From JALYOK01 sp963840785 (GTDB taxonomy: Bacteria; Pseudomonadota; Gammaproteobacteria; Burkholderiales; JALYOK01): a stretch of 64,000 nucleotides of DNA. The notes under the pieces were generated by a model. The model worked only from the letters and a program-made list of their open reading frames with translations. It was not told the origin of the DNA and made no database searches. Location: the NCBI GenBank assembly GCA_963840785.1, contig CAWJAF010000014.1, positions 118,759 to 182,758 on the forward strand, read 5' to 3'. Positions 9,754-18,812 of this stretch are shown here, in pieces. Each line of letters begins with the position of its first letter. Position 1 is the first letter of the stretch. The translations under genes were made by a program, and so were the position numbers.

Positions 9754-10086
9754 ATGGCTGATCCGATGAAAATCCGCGCGCAAGTTTCCGGCGATATGGC
9801 GGACATAAAAATTTTAATGAATCATCCAATGGAAACGGGGCGCAAGAAGAACGACGACGGCGAATGGGTCATGGCTTCGCAACCTCACTTCATTCAACAA
9901 GTGAGCATCACGTTGAACGGCAGAACCGTTGTTGATGGTCAGTTTGGCTCATCGATCTCGAAGAATCCGTTCCTGGGCTTCAAAGTGAAGGGGGCAAAAG
10001 TCGGTGATGAATTAGTCGTCACCTGGGTCGACAATAAAGGCGATCAGCGTACCGACAAAGCCAAGCTCGAAGCCAAACCCGGCTAA
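9754..10086 (+). CDS. soxZ: Sulfur carrier partner SoxZ
   Basis: 110 residues without a signal peptide, exported as the SoxYZ complex. Family features: DIKILMNHPMETGRKKNDDGEW, FGSSISKNPFLGFKVKGAKVGDELVVTWVDNKGD. The start ATG at 9754 has GGAGAA 9 bases upstream. It is the second half of the carrier on which Sox enzymes act in turn. Confidence 0.95.
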   Translation: MADPMKIRAQVSGDMADIKILMNHPMETGRKKNDDGEWVMASQPHFIQQVSITLNGRTVVDGQFGSSISKNPFLGFKVKGAKVGDELVVTWVDNKGDQRTDKAKLEAKPG

Positions 10087-10091
10087 GTCGT

Positions 10092-10943
10092 ATGCGGAAT
10101 CCAATCGCGTTGCGCATAACGGCCTCAATCGGCATGTTGATAATATCGCTGGGATCCGTGTCGTTGAATGCCGTGACGGATCCGGAGCATGATCGTTTAT
10201 CGTTTATCGAGCTTTATCAAAAGAAATTTCCTGATCGAGCACTTGACGATTACGTCTTCGGTGCGCTGATGCTGAGCGAAGATGCCAAACAGCAATACGA
10301 TAGCATTATGGAATTTCCGCCATTTAGCCCGGTCATCGAAGCAGGAAAAGCGCAATGGGAAAAACCCTTCAAAAACGGCAAAACGTTCGCCGAATGTTTT
10401 CCCGATAACGGCAAATTCATCGCCGGAAACTACCCGCAATATGATGAGAAACTCGGCAAGATCGTGACATTCGAAATGGCGATCAATCAATGTTTGACCG
10501 CAAACGGCGAAACACCGCTAAAAATCTCCGACATGAAATCGATGGGTGTATTGATGTCCTACGCACGCACACTTTCCGATGGTATGAAAATGAGCATCAA
10601 AGTCGATAGCCCCGCCGCGCTGGAAAAATTCGAAGCCGGAAAAAAAGCCTTCTTCATGCGCCGTGGACAATTAAATTTCGCCTGTGCGTCGTGCCATATG
10701 CAAAACGCCGGCAACATTTTGCGAACTGAAATCTTATCGCCGACGGTTGGTCAAGCGACGCACTGGCCGGTGTTTCGCGGTGGCGATAACTTAAACACCA
10801 TTCAAGCGCGCTACAAACGCTGCCTCGAGCAAATTCGCGCTGAGCCTTTGGAGCAGGGTGGCGAGGAGTTCAACAATCTGGAATATTTTCACTCCTATTT
10901 AAGCAACGGCCTGCCGCTCAAAGCTTCGGTCTATCGGAAGTAA
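10092..10943 (+). CDS. soxA: SoxA, apparently mono-haem subunit of SoxAX
   Basis: 283 residues with a signal peptide (MRNPIALRITASIGMLIISLGSVSLNA). Only one CxxCH is seen (CASCH in LNFACASCHMQNAG). At the position of the first haem in di-haem SoxA there is CFPDNGKF with a later CLTANGE, so the two cysteines could form a disulfide as in mono-haem SoxA. The catalytic ligand Cys is in ARYKRCLEQIRAEP. It starts 5 bases after soxZ. SoxAX oxidatively links thiosulfate to SoxY. Confidence 0.93.
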   Translation: MRNPIALRITASIGMLIISLGSVSLNAVTDPEHDRLSFIELYQKKFPDRALDDYVFGALMLSEDAKQQYDSIMEFPPFSPVIEAGKAQWEKPFKNGKTFAECFPDNGKFIAGNYPQYDEKLGKIVTFEMAINQCLTANGETPLKISDMKSMGVLMSYARTLSDGMKMSIKVDSPAALEKFEAGKKAFFMRRGQLNFACASCHMQNAGNILRTEILSPTVGQATHWPVFRGGDNLNTIQARYKRCLEQIRAEPLEQGGEEFNNLEYFHSYLSNGLPLKASVYRK

Positions 10944-10948
10944 TTCAG

Positions 10949-12661
10949 GTGGGGATGACGCGACGAGAATTTTTGCATACCCTGGCGGCGGCAAGCACGG
11001 CAGGATTTTCGCTCGACGGTCGAGCGGCCACAAGCACGGACGCAAACCTCTACGACCTACCGACATTCGGCAATGTGTCGCTGCTGCATTTGACCGATTG
11101 TCACGCACAATTGCTGCCGGGATACTTTCGCGAACCGAATATAAATCTTGGTTTGGGCGTACATCGCGGACGACCGCCGCATATCGTCGGCGAGGCTATG
11201 CTCAAGCGCTACGGCATCACACCTGGTTCTCGCGCGGCCTTTGCGCTGACGCATCTAGATTTCGTCGACGCCGCGCAGACCTATGGGAAAGTCGGTGGTT
11301 TTGCCCACCTTGCGACACTAGTAAAACAACTGCGCGCAGAACGGCCGGGCGCATTATTACTCGATGGTGGTGATTCCTGGCAAGGGTCCGCAACGGCGTT
11401 GTGGAGCAACGGCCAGGACATGGTCGACGCTTCGAAGTTACTCGGCGTCGATATCATGACCGGCCATTGGGAATTTACGCTCGGCGCCGATCGTGTGATG
11501 GAAATTGTCGAAAAAGATTTTCGCGACAGCATCGAATTCCTCGCGCAAAACGTAAGCACTCATGAGTTCGGCGACGCCGTATTTAAGCCGCACACGATTC
11601 GGGAAATCAACGGCGTTCGCGTCGGAATTATCGGCCAAGCATTTCCGTACACACCCATTGCCAATCCCGCCTACAAAGTGCCGCAGTGGAGCTTCGGCAT
11701 TCAAGAAGAATCGTTGCAGCGACATGTCGACACTCTGCGTGCCAAGGGCGTTGGCGTCGTCGTGTTGCTATCCCATAGCGGCATGGATGTAGATCTCAAG
11801 CTCGCCTCACGCGTGACAGGGATCGACGTCATTCTCGGTGGCCATACCCACGATGCCACGCCAGAACCCATCCTTATTGCCAATTCGCTGGGCAAGACCT
11901 TAGTGACTAACGCCGGCTCAAATGGTAAATTTCTCGGCGTGATGGATCTAGACGTTAAGGCCGGTCGTGTCGCGGATTATCGCTATCGGCTGCTACCCGT
12001 GTTCGCCAATATCATTCCTGCCGATGCGGAAATGGCGGCACTGATCCAGCGACATCGCGAACCGTTCCTAGATGAATTGAAACGCGAACTCGCAACCACG
12101 GAAACGTTGCTGTATCGACGCGGGAACTTTAACGGCAGCTTCGATCAAGTAATTTTGGATGCGATGCTCAATGTGATGGATGCCGAAATCGTATTTTCTG
12201 CTGGCTTTCGCTGGGGAACGACGCTGCTACCCGGATCGCCCATTACCCGGGAAGACCTCATGGCACAAACTGCCATTACCTATCCGTATGCCGAAGTTAA
12301 CGAAATGAGTGGCGCGGAAATTAAGCATCTGCTGGAAGATAAGGCGGATAATTTATTCAATCCGGATCCTTATCTTCAGCAAGGCGGCGACATGACCCGT
12401 GCCGGCGGATTGCAATATTCTCTCGCGCCTTGTGCGGCTATGGGCCAACGCATCAGCCACATGACATTACACGGAAAAGATGTCGACGCCAACCGTAAGT
12501 ACAAGGTTGCCAGTTGGGGTTCGCTCGATGAAAATGCTGCGGGTCCGCCGATTTGGAATGTTGTCACAAAATACTTACGCGATCAGCGCACCGTTACAGC
12601 CAGCGCGTTAAACTTACCGCACCTGGTTGGCGTGAACGCCAACCCTGGGTGGGACGCTTAG
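10949..12661 (+). CDS. soxB: SoxB, S-sulfosulfanyl-L-cysteine sulfohydrolase
   Basis: 570 residues. It releases sulfate from SoxYZ-bound thiosulfate using a di-manganese site. The N-terminus TRREFLHTLAAASTAGF is a Tat signal. Metallophosphatase motifs are in order: LLHLTDCHAQLLP, LLLDGGDSWQG, GHWEFTLG, LLSHSG, ILGGHTHDAT; a 5'-nucleotidase-like C-terminal domain follows. The GTG at 10949 (GGAAG 8 bases upstream) or the ATG at 10955 can start it. Its stop TAG shares a base with the GTG start of macA, tying the MacAB genes to the sox operon. No soxCD follows, so complete oxidation of the sulfane sulfur is not encoded here. Confidence 0.95.
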   Translation: MGMTRREFLHTLAAASTAGFSLDGRAATSTDANLYDLPTFGNVSLLHLTDCHAQLLPGYFREPNINLGLGVHRGRPPHIVGEAMLKRYGITPGSRAAFALTHLDFVDAAQTYGKVGGFAHLATLVKQLRAERPGALLLDGGDSWQGSATALWSNGQDMVDASKLLGVDIMTGHWEFTLGADRVMEIVEKDFRDSIEFLAQNVSTHEFGDAVFKPHTIREINGVRVGIIGQAFPYTPIANPAYKVPQWSFGIQEESLQRHVDTLRAKGVGVVVLLSHSGMDVDLKLASRVTGIDVILGGHTHDATPEPILIANSLGKTLVTNAGSNGKFLGVMDLDVKAGRVADYRYRLLPVFANIIPADAEMAALIQRHREPFLDELKRELATTETLLYRRGNFNGSFDQVILDAMLNVMDAEIVFSAGFRWGTTLLPGSPITREDLMAQTAITYPYAEVNEMSGAEIKHLLEDKADNLFNPDPYLQQGGDMTRAGGLQYSLAPCAAMGQRISHMTLHGKDVDANRKYKVASWGSLDENAAGPPIWNVVTKYLRDQRTVTASALNLPHLVGVNANPGWDA

Positions 12662-13803
12662 TGGAACGCATCAAAATTCCGTGGCGACTAGTATTTTGGG
12701 TAGCACTATTCGCGGTCAGTAGTGCCGGCTTCGCCCTTTGGAAAAAAACACCAACAGAAGACACTGCGCCGAAATTCAAGACTGAAATAATTGCGCGCGG
12801 CGATATCATTCAAACTATCACGGCCAATGGCACATTGAATCCAGTGGTAGTTATCAACGTCGGCACGCAAATTTCTGGAACGATTCAGAAACTGCATGTC
12901 AATTTCAACGATCAAGTCACCGCGGGCCAAATTCTTGCCGAACTCGATCCTTCGCTGCTCGGTGCAACGCTAAAACAAAGCCAGGCAAATCTCGCCAACG
13001 CCGAAGCCAATTTTCGGTTGGCGAAAACCAAAGAAACGCGTGCACGTAAATTGGTTGCGCAAGATTTCGTGGTGCAATCCCAGCTCGATGAGGCGGTCGG
13101 TGCACTCGATGCGGCTAAGGCGCAGATCAAACTCGCCAACGCTCAAATTGAGCGCGACGAAGCAAACCTGCGCTTCTGCACCATTCGATCACCGATCTCC
13201 GGCATCGTAATCGCGCGCCCCGTTGACATTGGTCAGACTGTCGCGGCGAGCTTTCAAACACCGACCTTATTTCAGATTGCACAAGATTTAAAGGTGATGC
13301 AAATCGATACCAGTGTTGCCGAAGCGGACATCGGCAAGATCAAGCTGCAACAAGGGGTAAGTTTTTCAGTCGATACGTTTCCAGACAAAAACTTTTCCGG
13401 TTCCGTTAAGCAAATTCGCCTGAATCCGACCATTCAGCAAAACGTTGTCACCTATAACGTCGTCATCGCCGCCGACAATAGCGAAGGCACATTACTTCCG
13501 GGCATGACGGCCCACGTTCAGATAAATACGCAGCGCCAGGAAAATGTATTGCGCGTAGCCAATTCGGCACTTCGTTACAAGCCGAGCGACGCCGATCTTG
13601 CCGCAAAGGAAGGCAGCCCGAAATTGTACAAAATAATTCAAGGGAAACCTGCGTCATTCAACGTCAAGTTGGGCATCGCCGATAATTTATTCACCGAGAT
13701 TGTGTCCGGCGATTTCAAGGAAGGCGACCAAGTTATCACCCGCGAATTGGGCGGGCGTAAGGGCCACGGAGAACCGAGCCCATTCCGCTTTCGGATGATG
13801 TGA
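12661..13803 (+). CDS. macA: MacA-like periplasmic adaptor (membrane fusion protein)
   Basis: 380 residues from the GTG at 12661, which overlaps the soxB stop. One N-terminal membrane anchor (PWRLVFWVALFAVSSAGFALW), then the adaptor fold: lipoyl half-motifs (NVGTQISGTIQKLHV, AGQILAELDPSLL), a coiled-coil hairpin (QSQANLANAEANFRLAKTKETRARKL) and IRSPISGIVIARPVDIGQTV. It is MacA-like by its partners, an ABC ATPase and a MacB-type permease that follow with 4-base overlaps. The substrate is unknown. Position behind soxB suggests export of something made or needed during sulfur oxidation, but only by context. Confidence 0.88.
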   Translation: MERIKIPWRLVFWVALFAVSSAGFALWKKTPTEDTAPKFKTEIIARGDIIQTITANGTLNPVVVINVGTQISGTIQKLHVNFNDQVTAGQILAELDPSLLGATLKQSQANLANAEANFRLAKTKETRARKLVAQDFVVQSQLDEAVGALDAAKAQIKLANAQIERDEANLRFCTIRSPISGIVIARPVDIGQTVAASFQTPTLFQIAQDLKVMQIDTSVAEADIGKIKLQQGVSFSVDTFPDKNFSGSVKQIRLNPTIQQNVVTYNVVIAADNSEGTLLPGMTAHVQINTQRQENVLRVANSALRYKPSDADLAAKEGSPKLYKIIQGKPASFNVKLGIADNLFTEIVSGDFKEGDQVITRELGGRKGHGEPSPFRFRMM

Positions 13804-14504
13804 CGAACGCCCCGATCATTCGCGTAGAAAATCTCGGCAAGCATTACGAAACGGCTGCGCTGGATACGCCGCCCGCGCTAAACAAGGTCAGCGTAACCAT
13901 TTCGGCTGGCGAGTTTGTTGCCATCATGGGTCCATCGGGCTCGGGCAAGTCGACGTTCATGAACTTACTCGGCTGCCTTGATGTACCGACGTCGGGCGCC
14001 TATTTTTTAAACGGCCGCAATGTTGCGGAATTAAGCTTGAACGACTTAGCAGACGTTCGCAATCGCCAACTTGGTTTCGTGTTTCAAGGCTTTAATTTGC
14101 TCAAACGCGTTACCGCCATCGACAACGTTGCGTTGCCCCTGCTTTACGCTGGGGTGGGCAAGCGCAAGCGCCGCGAGCGCGCGCAACAATTGTTAACGCA
14201 GATCGGCCTCGGAAAATATGGGCAGTCGTTGCCGAATCGCATGTCCGGTGGGCAGCAGCAGCGCGTTGCCATCGCGCGTGCACTTGCCAATTCGCCTAAG
14301 GTCATTTTGGCCGACGAGCCCACCGGAAATCTTGATAGCGAAACCAGTAACGAGATCATGGGCGTTTTCACCCAACTCAATCGCGAGCAAGGATTAACCA
14401 TTATTCTCGTGACCCACGAACAAGATGTCGCCAATTTCGCCCATCGCCTGATACGCTTTAAGGACGGCGTTGTGGTACACGATGGGCCGGTAACGCACCA
14501 ATGA
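13800..14504 (+). CDS. MacB-type ABC transporter ATPase
   Basis: 234 residues. The GTG start at 13800 overlaps the macA stop (GTGA). Walker A GPSGSGKST, Q-loop FVFQGFNLL, signature MSGGQQQR, Walker B VILADEPTGNLD, switch His in VTHEQDVA. It belongs to the LolD/MacB/FtsE group of small ATPases that pair with MacB-fold permeases. In MacB proper, ATPase and permease are one chain; here they are separate genes. Confidence 0.92.
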   Translation: MTNAPIIRVENLGKHYETAALDTPPALNKVSVTISAGEFVAIMGPSGSGKSTFMNLLGCLDVPTSGAYFLNGRNVAELSLNDLADVRNRQLGFVFQGFNLLKRVTAIDNVALPLLYAGVGKRKRRERAQQLLTQIGLGKYGQSLPNRMSGGQQQRVAIARALANSPKVILADEPTGNLDSETSNEIMGVFTQLNREQGLTIILVTHEQDVANFAHRLIRFKDGVVVHDGPVTHQ

Positions 14505-15724
14505 ATCCATTCGCGACCCTCGGCGAAGCCTGGCGTGCTCTTGGCGCAAATCGTTTACGCACGGCGCTGACCATGCTCGGCATGATCATCGGTGTATCGG
14601 CGGTGGTACTGATGCTCGCGGTCGGCGAAGGCGCCAAGCAAAGCGTAAATCGCTCGGTCACTTCGATGGGCAGCAATTTGTTTATTGTCGTGTCGGGCTC
14701 GACTTCTGCGGGCGGTGTTCGAGCCGGAATGGGATCGTCACCGACCTTGACGCTAAACGACGCCGAAGCCATCGGGAAAATCCCATCAGTCGCCGCCTCT
14801 GCGCCAGATTTTCGAGGCAATACGCAGATTATTTTCGGTGCAAACAATTGGAGCACGCAAATTACCGGCGTGACGCCGGATTTCATGGTTGCCCGGTCTT
14901 GGACTATGGATGACGGCGAAATGCTGACCGACGCGGATGTACGTAATGCAACGCGCAATGCCATCCTCGGCCAAACGATCATAAAAAATCTTTTCGGCGA
15001 CGAAAACCCTGTCGGTAAAACAATCCGCATCAAAAACCTTCCCTTCCTCGTGACTGGCACATTGCAACCGAAGGGACAAAGTCTGGACGGGCGTGACCAA
15101 GACGACACGGTGCTGGTTCCCATTACCACCGCCCAAGGAAAACTATTCGGCAACCCATTTCCCGGGATGATTCGCCTCATTAGTGTGCAGGCGAAATCGG
15201 CAGAAGTCATGGATGAAGTCGAAGAGGAAATGAAGCAGGTACTGCGCCAGCGACATCGCATCCCACCCGGTGGCGAAGATGATTTCTCCATTCGCAATCT
15301 AACGGCGATGGCGCAAACGGCAGCGGCCGCGGCGCAGGCGATGTCGATGATGCTCGGCGCCATTGGCTCCATTTCGCTGTTAGTCGGCGGTATCGGCATT
15401 ATGAACATCATGTTGGTCTCGGTTACCGAACGCACACGGGAAATCGGCGTGCGTATGGCGATCGGCGCGCGTCGCTGGGATATCTTGCTGCAATTTTTGT
15501 TGGAAGCCGTCATGATTTCCGTGATCGGTGGATTACTCGGCGTTGCCCTCGGTGCTTGGGGCGCTTACGGCGTTGCGATGGGTTTAGGCATGGAAGTCGA
15601 ACTCAGCGCGCGGGCGATGTTAGTAGCGTTTGGCGTGGCTGCCGCAACCGGAATATTTTTTGGTCTCTACCCAGCGCGCCGCGCCGCGAAGCTCAGACCA
15701 GTCGAAGCATTGCGCTACGAGTAG
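14501..15724 (+). CDS. MacB-type ABC transporter permease
   Basis: 407 residues; the ATG at 14501 overlaps the ATPase stop (ATGA). Topology as in MacB permeases: TM1 near residues 20-42 (TALTMLGMIIGVSAVVLMLAV), a large periplasmic MacB_PCD domain, then three C-terminal TM segments (IGSISLLVGGIGIMNIMLVSV, AVMISVIGGLLGVALGAWGAY, MLVAFGVAAATGIFFGLYPA), ending ARRAAKLRPVEALRYE, the family's C-terminal signature. With MacA and an outer-membrane channel encoded elsewhere it would form a mechanotransmission pump. Confidence 0.93.
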   Translation: MNPFATLGEAWRALGANRLRTALTMLGMIIGVSAVVLMLAVGEGAKQSVNRSVTSMGSNLFIVVSGSTSAGGVRAGMGSSPTLTLNDAEAIGKIPSVAASAPDFRGNTQIIFGANNWSTQITGVTPDFMVARSWTMDDGEMLTDADVRNATRNAILGQTIIKNLFGDENPVGKTIRIKNLPFLVTGTLQPKGQSLDGRDQDDTVLVPITTAQGKLFGNPFPGMIRLISVQAKSAEVMDEVEEEMKQVLRQRHRIPPGGEDDFSIRNLTAMAQTAAAAAQAMSMMLGAIGSISLLVGGIGIMNIMLVSVTERTREIGVRMAIGARRWDILLQFLLEAVMISVIGGLLGVALGAWGAYGVAMGLGMEVELSARAMLVAFGVAAATGIFFGLYPARRAAKLRPVEALRYE

Positions 15725-15737
15725 TTCTTAAACTCAC

Positions 15738-15813
15738 TGCGCCAGGAGGCGCATAGATATTACCTTCCAGGCTATGCCTCGCCACGAGGCAGACTGGGAG
15801 CGGCTCCCACCCT
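15738..15813. repeat. Repeat family B copy, three adjacent hairpins
   Basis: Downstream of the macB permease. GCGCC-AGGA-GGCGC, then ATAGATATT, then GCCTCG-CCA-CGAGGC, then TGGGAGC-G-GCTCCCA. The first hairpin and the ATGGATATT-like spacer recur at 22028 and around 56873. It may also end transcription of the sox-mac run; there is no T-run. Confidence 0.7.
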
Positions 15814-15933
15814 TGCTTATTTTGCATTGACAACGATAAACCACAGCAGTATTGTTGTTGTTGACCAAGCAAATACCGCATCCGCGAAAGGTCAACAATA
15901 AACGCAATATGAACGAATAGATAGGAGGGCTCT

Positions 15934-16686
15934 ATGAAATCATTTATGCAATTTCCGCGACTTTCAGTAGCCGTATCGGCGCTAGCACTGGCGAGCGCAA
16001 GCTTGGCGACTCCCATTAACACTAACGATATTACCGTCTATAACGCCTTCGCGACAGGCGCGACGTTGCAAAACTTCGAAAGTATTTCCGGAATGGAACC
16101 GCTGCCGTTGGATTCGTATGCGAACGCGTTAGACAGCAGCACCGCCGTGCCGGCCGCGGCGCAATTGGGGCTGGATATTTCTGGGTTGTTGTTTCATAGC
16201 GGTGGCGGAAGCTTTAACAATCCGACCGGCAATCCCGGTACGCCTACCGCATTGTTGGGCGCTCGCAATGATGTCGTCGACGATGTCCGTTCGGGAAGGA
16301 ATGTGGTTGGCAGTCTGGAAATCAACACCGAAAATCTCGATTTAGATCAGTTTATCGAAATCGTTTTTATCAACACACTCCAATCGCGCGTGGGCGTTTG
16401 GTTAAATCCTTCGCTGGGAAATGTCACGATGACGGCGTTCGACAGTACCGGCGGTTCGTTGGAATCAGTGGCCGGTACTGCGGGGAACTTTCGTCGGGTT
16501 TGAGCGCAGCGCGGCGGACATTAAATTTGTTTCGATCGTGAATAATAACGCCGCCGGATTCACTATCGACGATTTGACTTACGCCGGCGCGCGAACCACA
16601 ACGCCGGTATCCGAGCCGGGTTCGCTCGCCTTGCTCGGCATTGAGTATTCTCGGAATGGCTCATGATGCGTCGTCGCGTTTCTTAG
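15934..16686 (+). CDS. PEP-CTERM sorted surface protein, frameshifted near its end
   Basis: Ribosome site AGGAGGG about 8 bases before the ATG. The signal peptide is FMQFPRLSVAVSALALASASLA. The mature domain has no recognised fold (LQNFESISGMEPLPLDSYA, EIVFINTLQSRVGVWLNPSLGNVTMTAFD). The first frame stops at 16503. In the next frame the reading continues ADIKFVSIVNNNAAGFTIDDLTYAG and reaches VSEPGSLALLGI, the PEP-CTERM signal. A further shift gives a short hydrophobic stretch and the basic tail MMRRRVS before the TAG at 16684-16686. So the full protein is probably intact in life and split by indels. PEP-CTERM proteins are processed by exosortase, which is not in this window. Confidence 0.78.
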
Positions 16687-16691
16687 CCTAA

Positions 16692-17513
16692 TCAAGCCAC
16701 ACGGAGGCGCGCTACGCCGCCTCCGCCGTCGGCCGCGAATGTTTCTGGTAAAGAAATTCCATAACCGCCGAGCGTAAATTCATGGTAACTCGGGTCGTGC
16801 GCTAAAACTAATCTTTGCCGCGGGCGCGGTAAATCAACGTTAAGTATTTCGCCAATCTGCGCCGCCGGGCCATTGGTCATCATCACCACCCGATCCGCTA
16901 GCAACACAGCCTCATCGACGTCATGCGTGACCATCACGACCGTGCTTTTGGCTTCGGCGACGATACGCATCAGCTCGTCTTGCAGATGAGCGCGGGTTAA
17001 TGCATCGAGCGCGCCGAACGGCTCGTCGAGAAGCAGCACTTGCGGCTGCATCACCAATGCTCGCGCGATGCCGACCCGTTGTTTCATGCCGCCGGAAATT
17101 TCATGCGGATGTTTGTTTTCGGCGTGGGTTAATCCGACCATCTTCAGTACCGCGTGAGTGCGATCGTTAACCTGTTGCTTTGATTCCTTGCCGCCGAACA
17201 CCCGTTCAGCAGCGAGATGAACATTGCCAAAACAGGTGAGCCAGGGCAACAGCGAATGATTTTGAAACACCACCGCGCGCTCCGGCCCAGGCCCTGCGAT
17301 TTCTCGACCCGCACAAAAAACCCAACCGGATGTCGGATGCAATAATCCAGCGATCAGATTCAACAGCGTCGATTTGCCGCAGCCAGAGTGACCGATCAAT
17401 GCAACGAACTCACCCTGTTCGATACTGAGATTCACACCGCTTAACGCGACGAAGTTTCCCTTCTTCGTGTCGAATGTCATATCGACATCTTGAACTTGCA
17501 CATATTTGTTCAT
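16692..17513 (-). CDS. nrtD: Nitrate/nitrite ABC transporter ATP-binding protein NrtD
   Basis: 273 residues from ATG 17513, chosen because GGAAAC lies just upstream; a GTG at 17531 directly after the porin stop is possible. Walker A GHSGCGKST, Q-loop VFQNHSLLPWLT, signature ISGGMKQR, Walker B VLLLDEPFGALD, MVTHDVDEAVLLADRVVMMTNGPAA, the pattern of NrtD/SsuB/TauB importers. Last gene of the nasT-nrtA-nrtB-porin-nrtD transcript. Confidence 0.88.
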   Translation of the reverse strand: MNKYVQVQDVDMTFDTKKGNFVALSGVNLSIEQGEFVALIGHSGCGKSTLLNLIAGLLHPTSGWVFCAGREIAGPGPERAVVFQNHSLLPWLTCFGNVHLAAERVFGGKESKQQVNDRTHAVLKMVGLTHAENKHPHEISGGMKQRVGIARALVMQPQVLLLDEPFGALDALTRAHLQDELMRIVAEAKSTVVMVTHDVDEAVLLADRVVMMTNGPAAQIGEILNVDLPRPRQRLVLAHDPSYHEFTLGGYGISLPETFAADGGGGVARLRVA

Positions 17514-17531
17514 TCGCGTTTCCACCATCAC

Positions 17532-18804
17532 TTAAAAGTTGAATGTCAGCGTAACCCAAACCTTTTTCAGATCGGATTTACGCGCGGCGCCGGCTAACAC
17601 ATCTTTCTCCTGAAAATCCGCATACTCGATCTTGCCGGCGAGTTGTTTGGTAAACGGGTAAGTGACACTCACATCAATTTCGTCGCCAAAGTTAATGCCG
17701 CCGGTATCAGATTTATATTGGTGGTATTCGGCAAACAAAGAAGCTTTACCGATTTTTCCACCAACTGTTACGAAGGTGTCTTTAATCCCCTGGCGCGGCG
17801 TCGTTAGAAAATGATCGGCCCAACCTTGAAACAAGTGGTTGGTCCCCAGTGGGGTTTGAAAGGCATAGTTGCCATCGTTGCTGCTTAGCTTTTCGTAGTC
17901 GACGCGGAAAAACCAATCGCCCCATTTCGGGCCGATGCCAACACGCATATAGTCAGCGTTGATTTTGTCGTCGCCGCCGGCGTAGTCCTCTTGTTTAGCG
18001 TATTCCGCCGTGTACAGAAGCTTAAACTTTTCACCGAAGGGATGGCTACCATCGGCGCGGATGCCGATGATGCGATTCGATAAATCGGTGACATTGGCGG
18101 CTGCGCCAGCGAGCTTGGGATCGTCTTGAAAATAGGCGTAGCCGATCGCACTATCGTTGGGCGTAAATTTATAGGCGCCATGCAGAATGTCAATCTTGGC
18201 TTCACGTTGCAGGGCAAAAATGCTTTTGACTCGAACGAGATGGGCAAAATAGAGCTCGGTATTGGGCAAACTCTTGTTCTCGACGGAAAGCCCATTGAAC
18301 ACTTGCATGACCTGGCGAAATTCAACGTTGCCGATGAAGCGGACGTTGTCGAGTTTGATCGATTGTTTGCCGAGGCGAAAACGGGTTTTGGGCAGCCCGG
18401 TGTAATCCAAATAGACTTGGTTGAAGTCGGTGTCGTCGGGATCGGCAACCAATGGATAAGGCGAACCTGCAGCTTTAGTGGGATCGTCGTTGAAGTCGTC
18501 CGTGATGTGGGCGACGTTGATGCCTTGTACGGTGATGCCGACGCCGTAGTAGGGCTTGGTTTCCCAGCCGATAAGCGTTCGTAAAGTTAACGCTTTGGCG
18601 TTCTCCGAGCTTGGTCGCTTGGTCAACGTATTCATAGCCGTGGCCGCAGATTCAATAACAATTTTCCCCCGGTTAAGGCATCCAGACACGCCCTCGGCGT
18701 CTTTCTTTTCTTCGGCCGCTGATGCGGGGCTGCCCGCAGGAAGCTTAGTGCAACGCCAAACATAACGCCGAGCGCAATCATTCGAATAATTTCAGTGACT
18801 TCAT
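17532..18804 (-). CDS. Alginate-export-type outer-membrane porin in nitrate operon, N-terminus frameshifted
   Basis: An intact frame from about 18600 to the stop at 17532 encodes a beta-barrel protein ending in WVTLTFNF (terminal Phe, an outer-membrane targeting mark), with alternating strands such as KTRFRLGKQSIKLDNVRFIGNVEFRQ and KLFAEYHQY-type segments. The start is best at 18804 (GGAAAG 6 bases upstream, MKSLKLFE). The signal peptide MIALGVMFGVALSF and then AGSPASAAEEKKDAEG appear in successive frames, so at least three indels lie between 18560 and 18800. It resembles alginate-export/porin proteins and probably passes nitrate or another anion, judging by its place between nrtB and nrtD. 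Confidence 0.72.
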
Positions 18805-18812
18805 TTGCTTTC

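Noticed and set aside
14458..15513. Minus-strand open frame of 351 codons opposite the macB permease
   Set aside because: Antisense to a well-conserved permease; Ser/Thr/Pro-rich shadow translation with no ribosome site or domain.
15725..15933. soxCD genes following the sox operon
   Set aside because: The space after the macB permease contains only a repeat block; no SoxC or SoxD motif occurs in the window.
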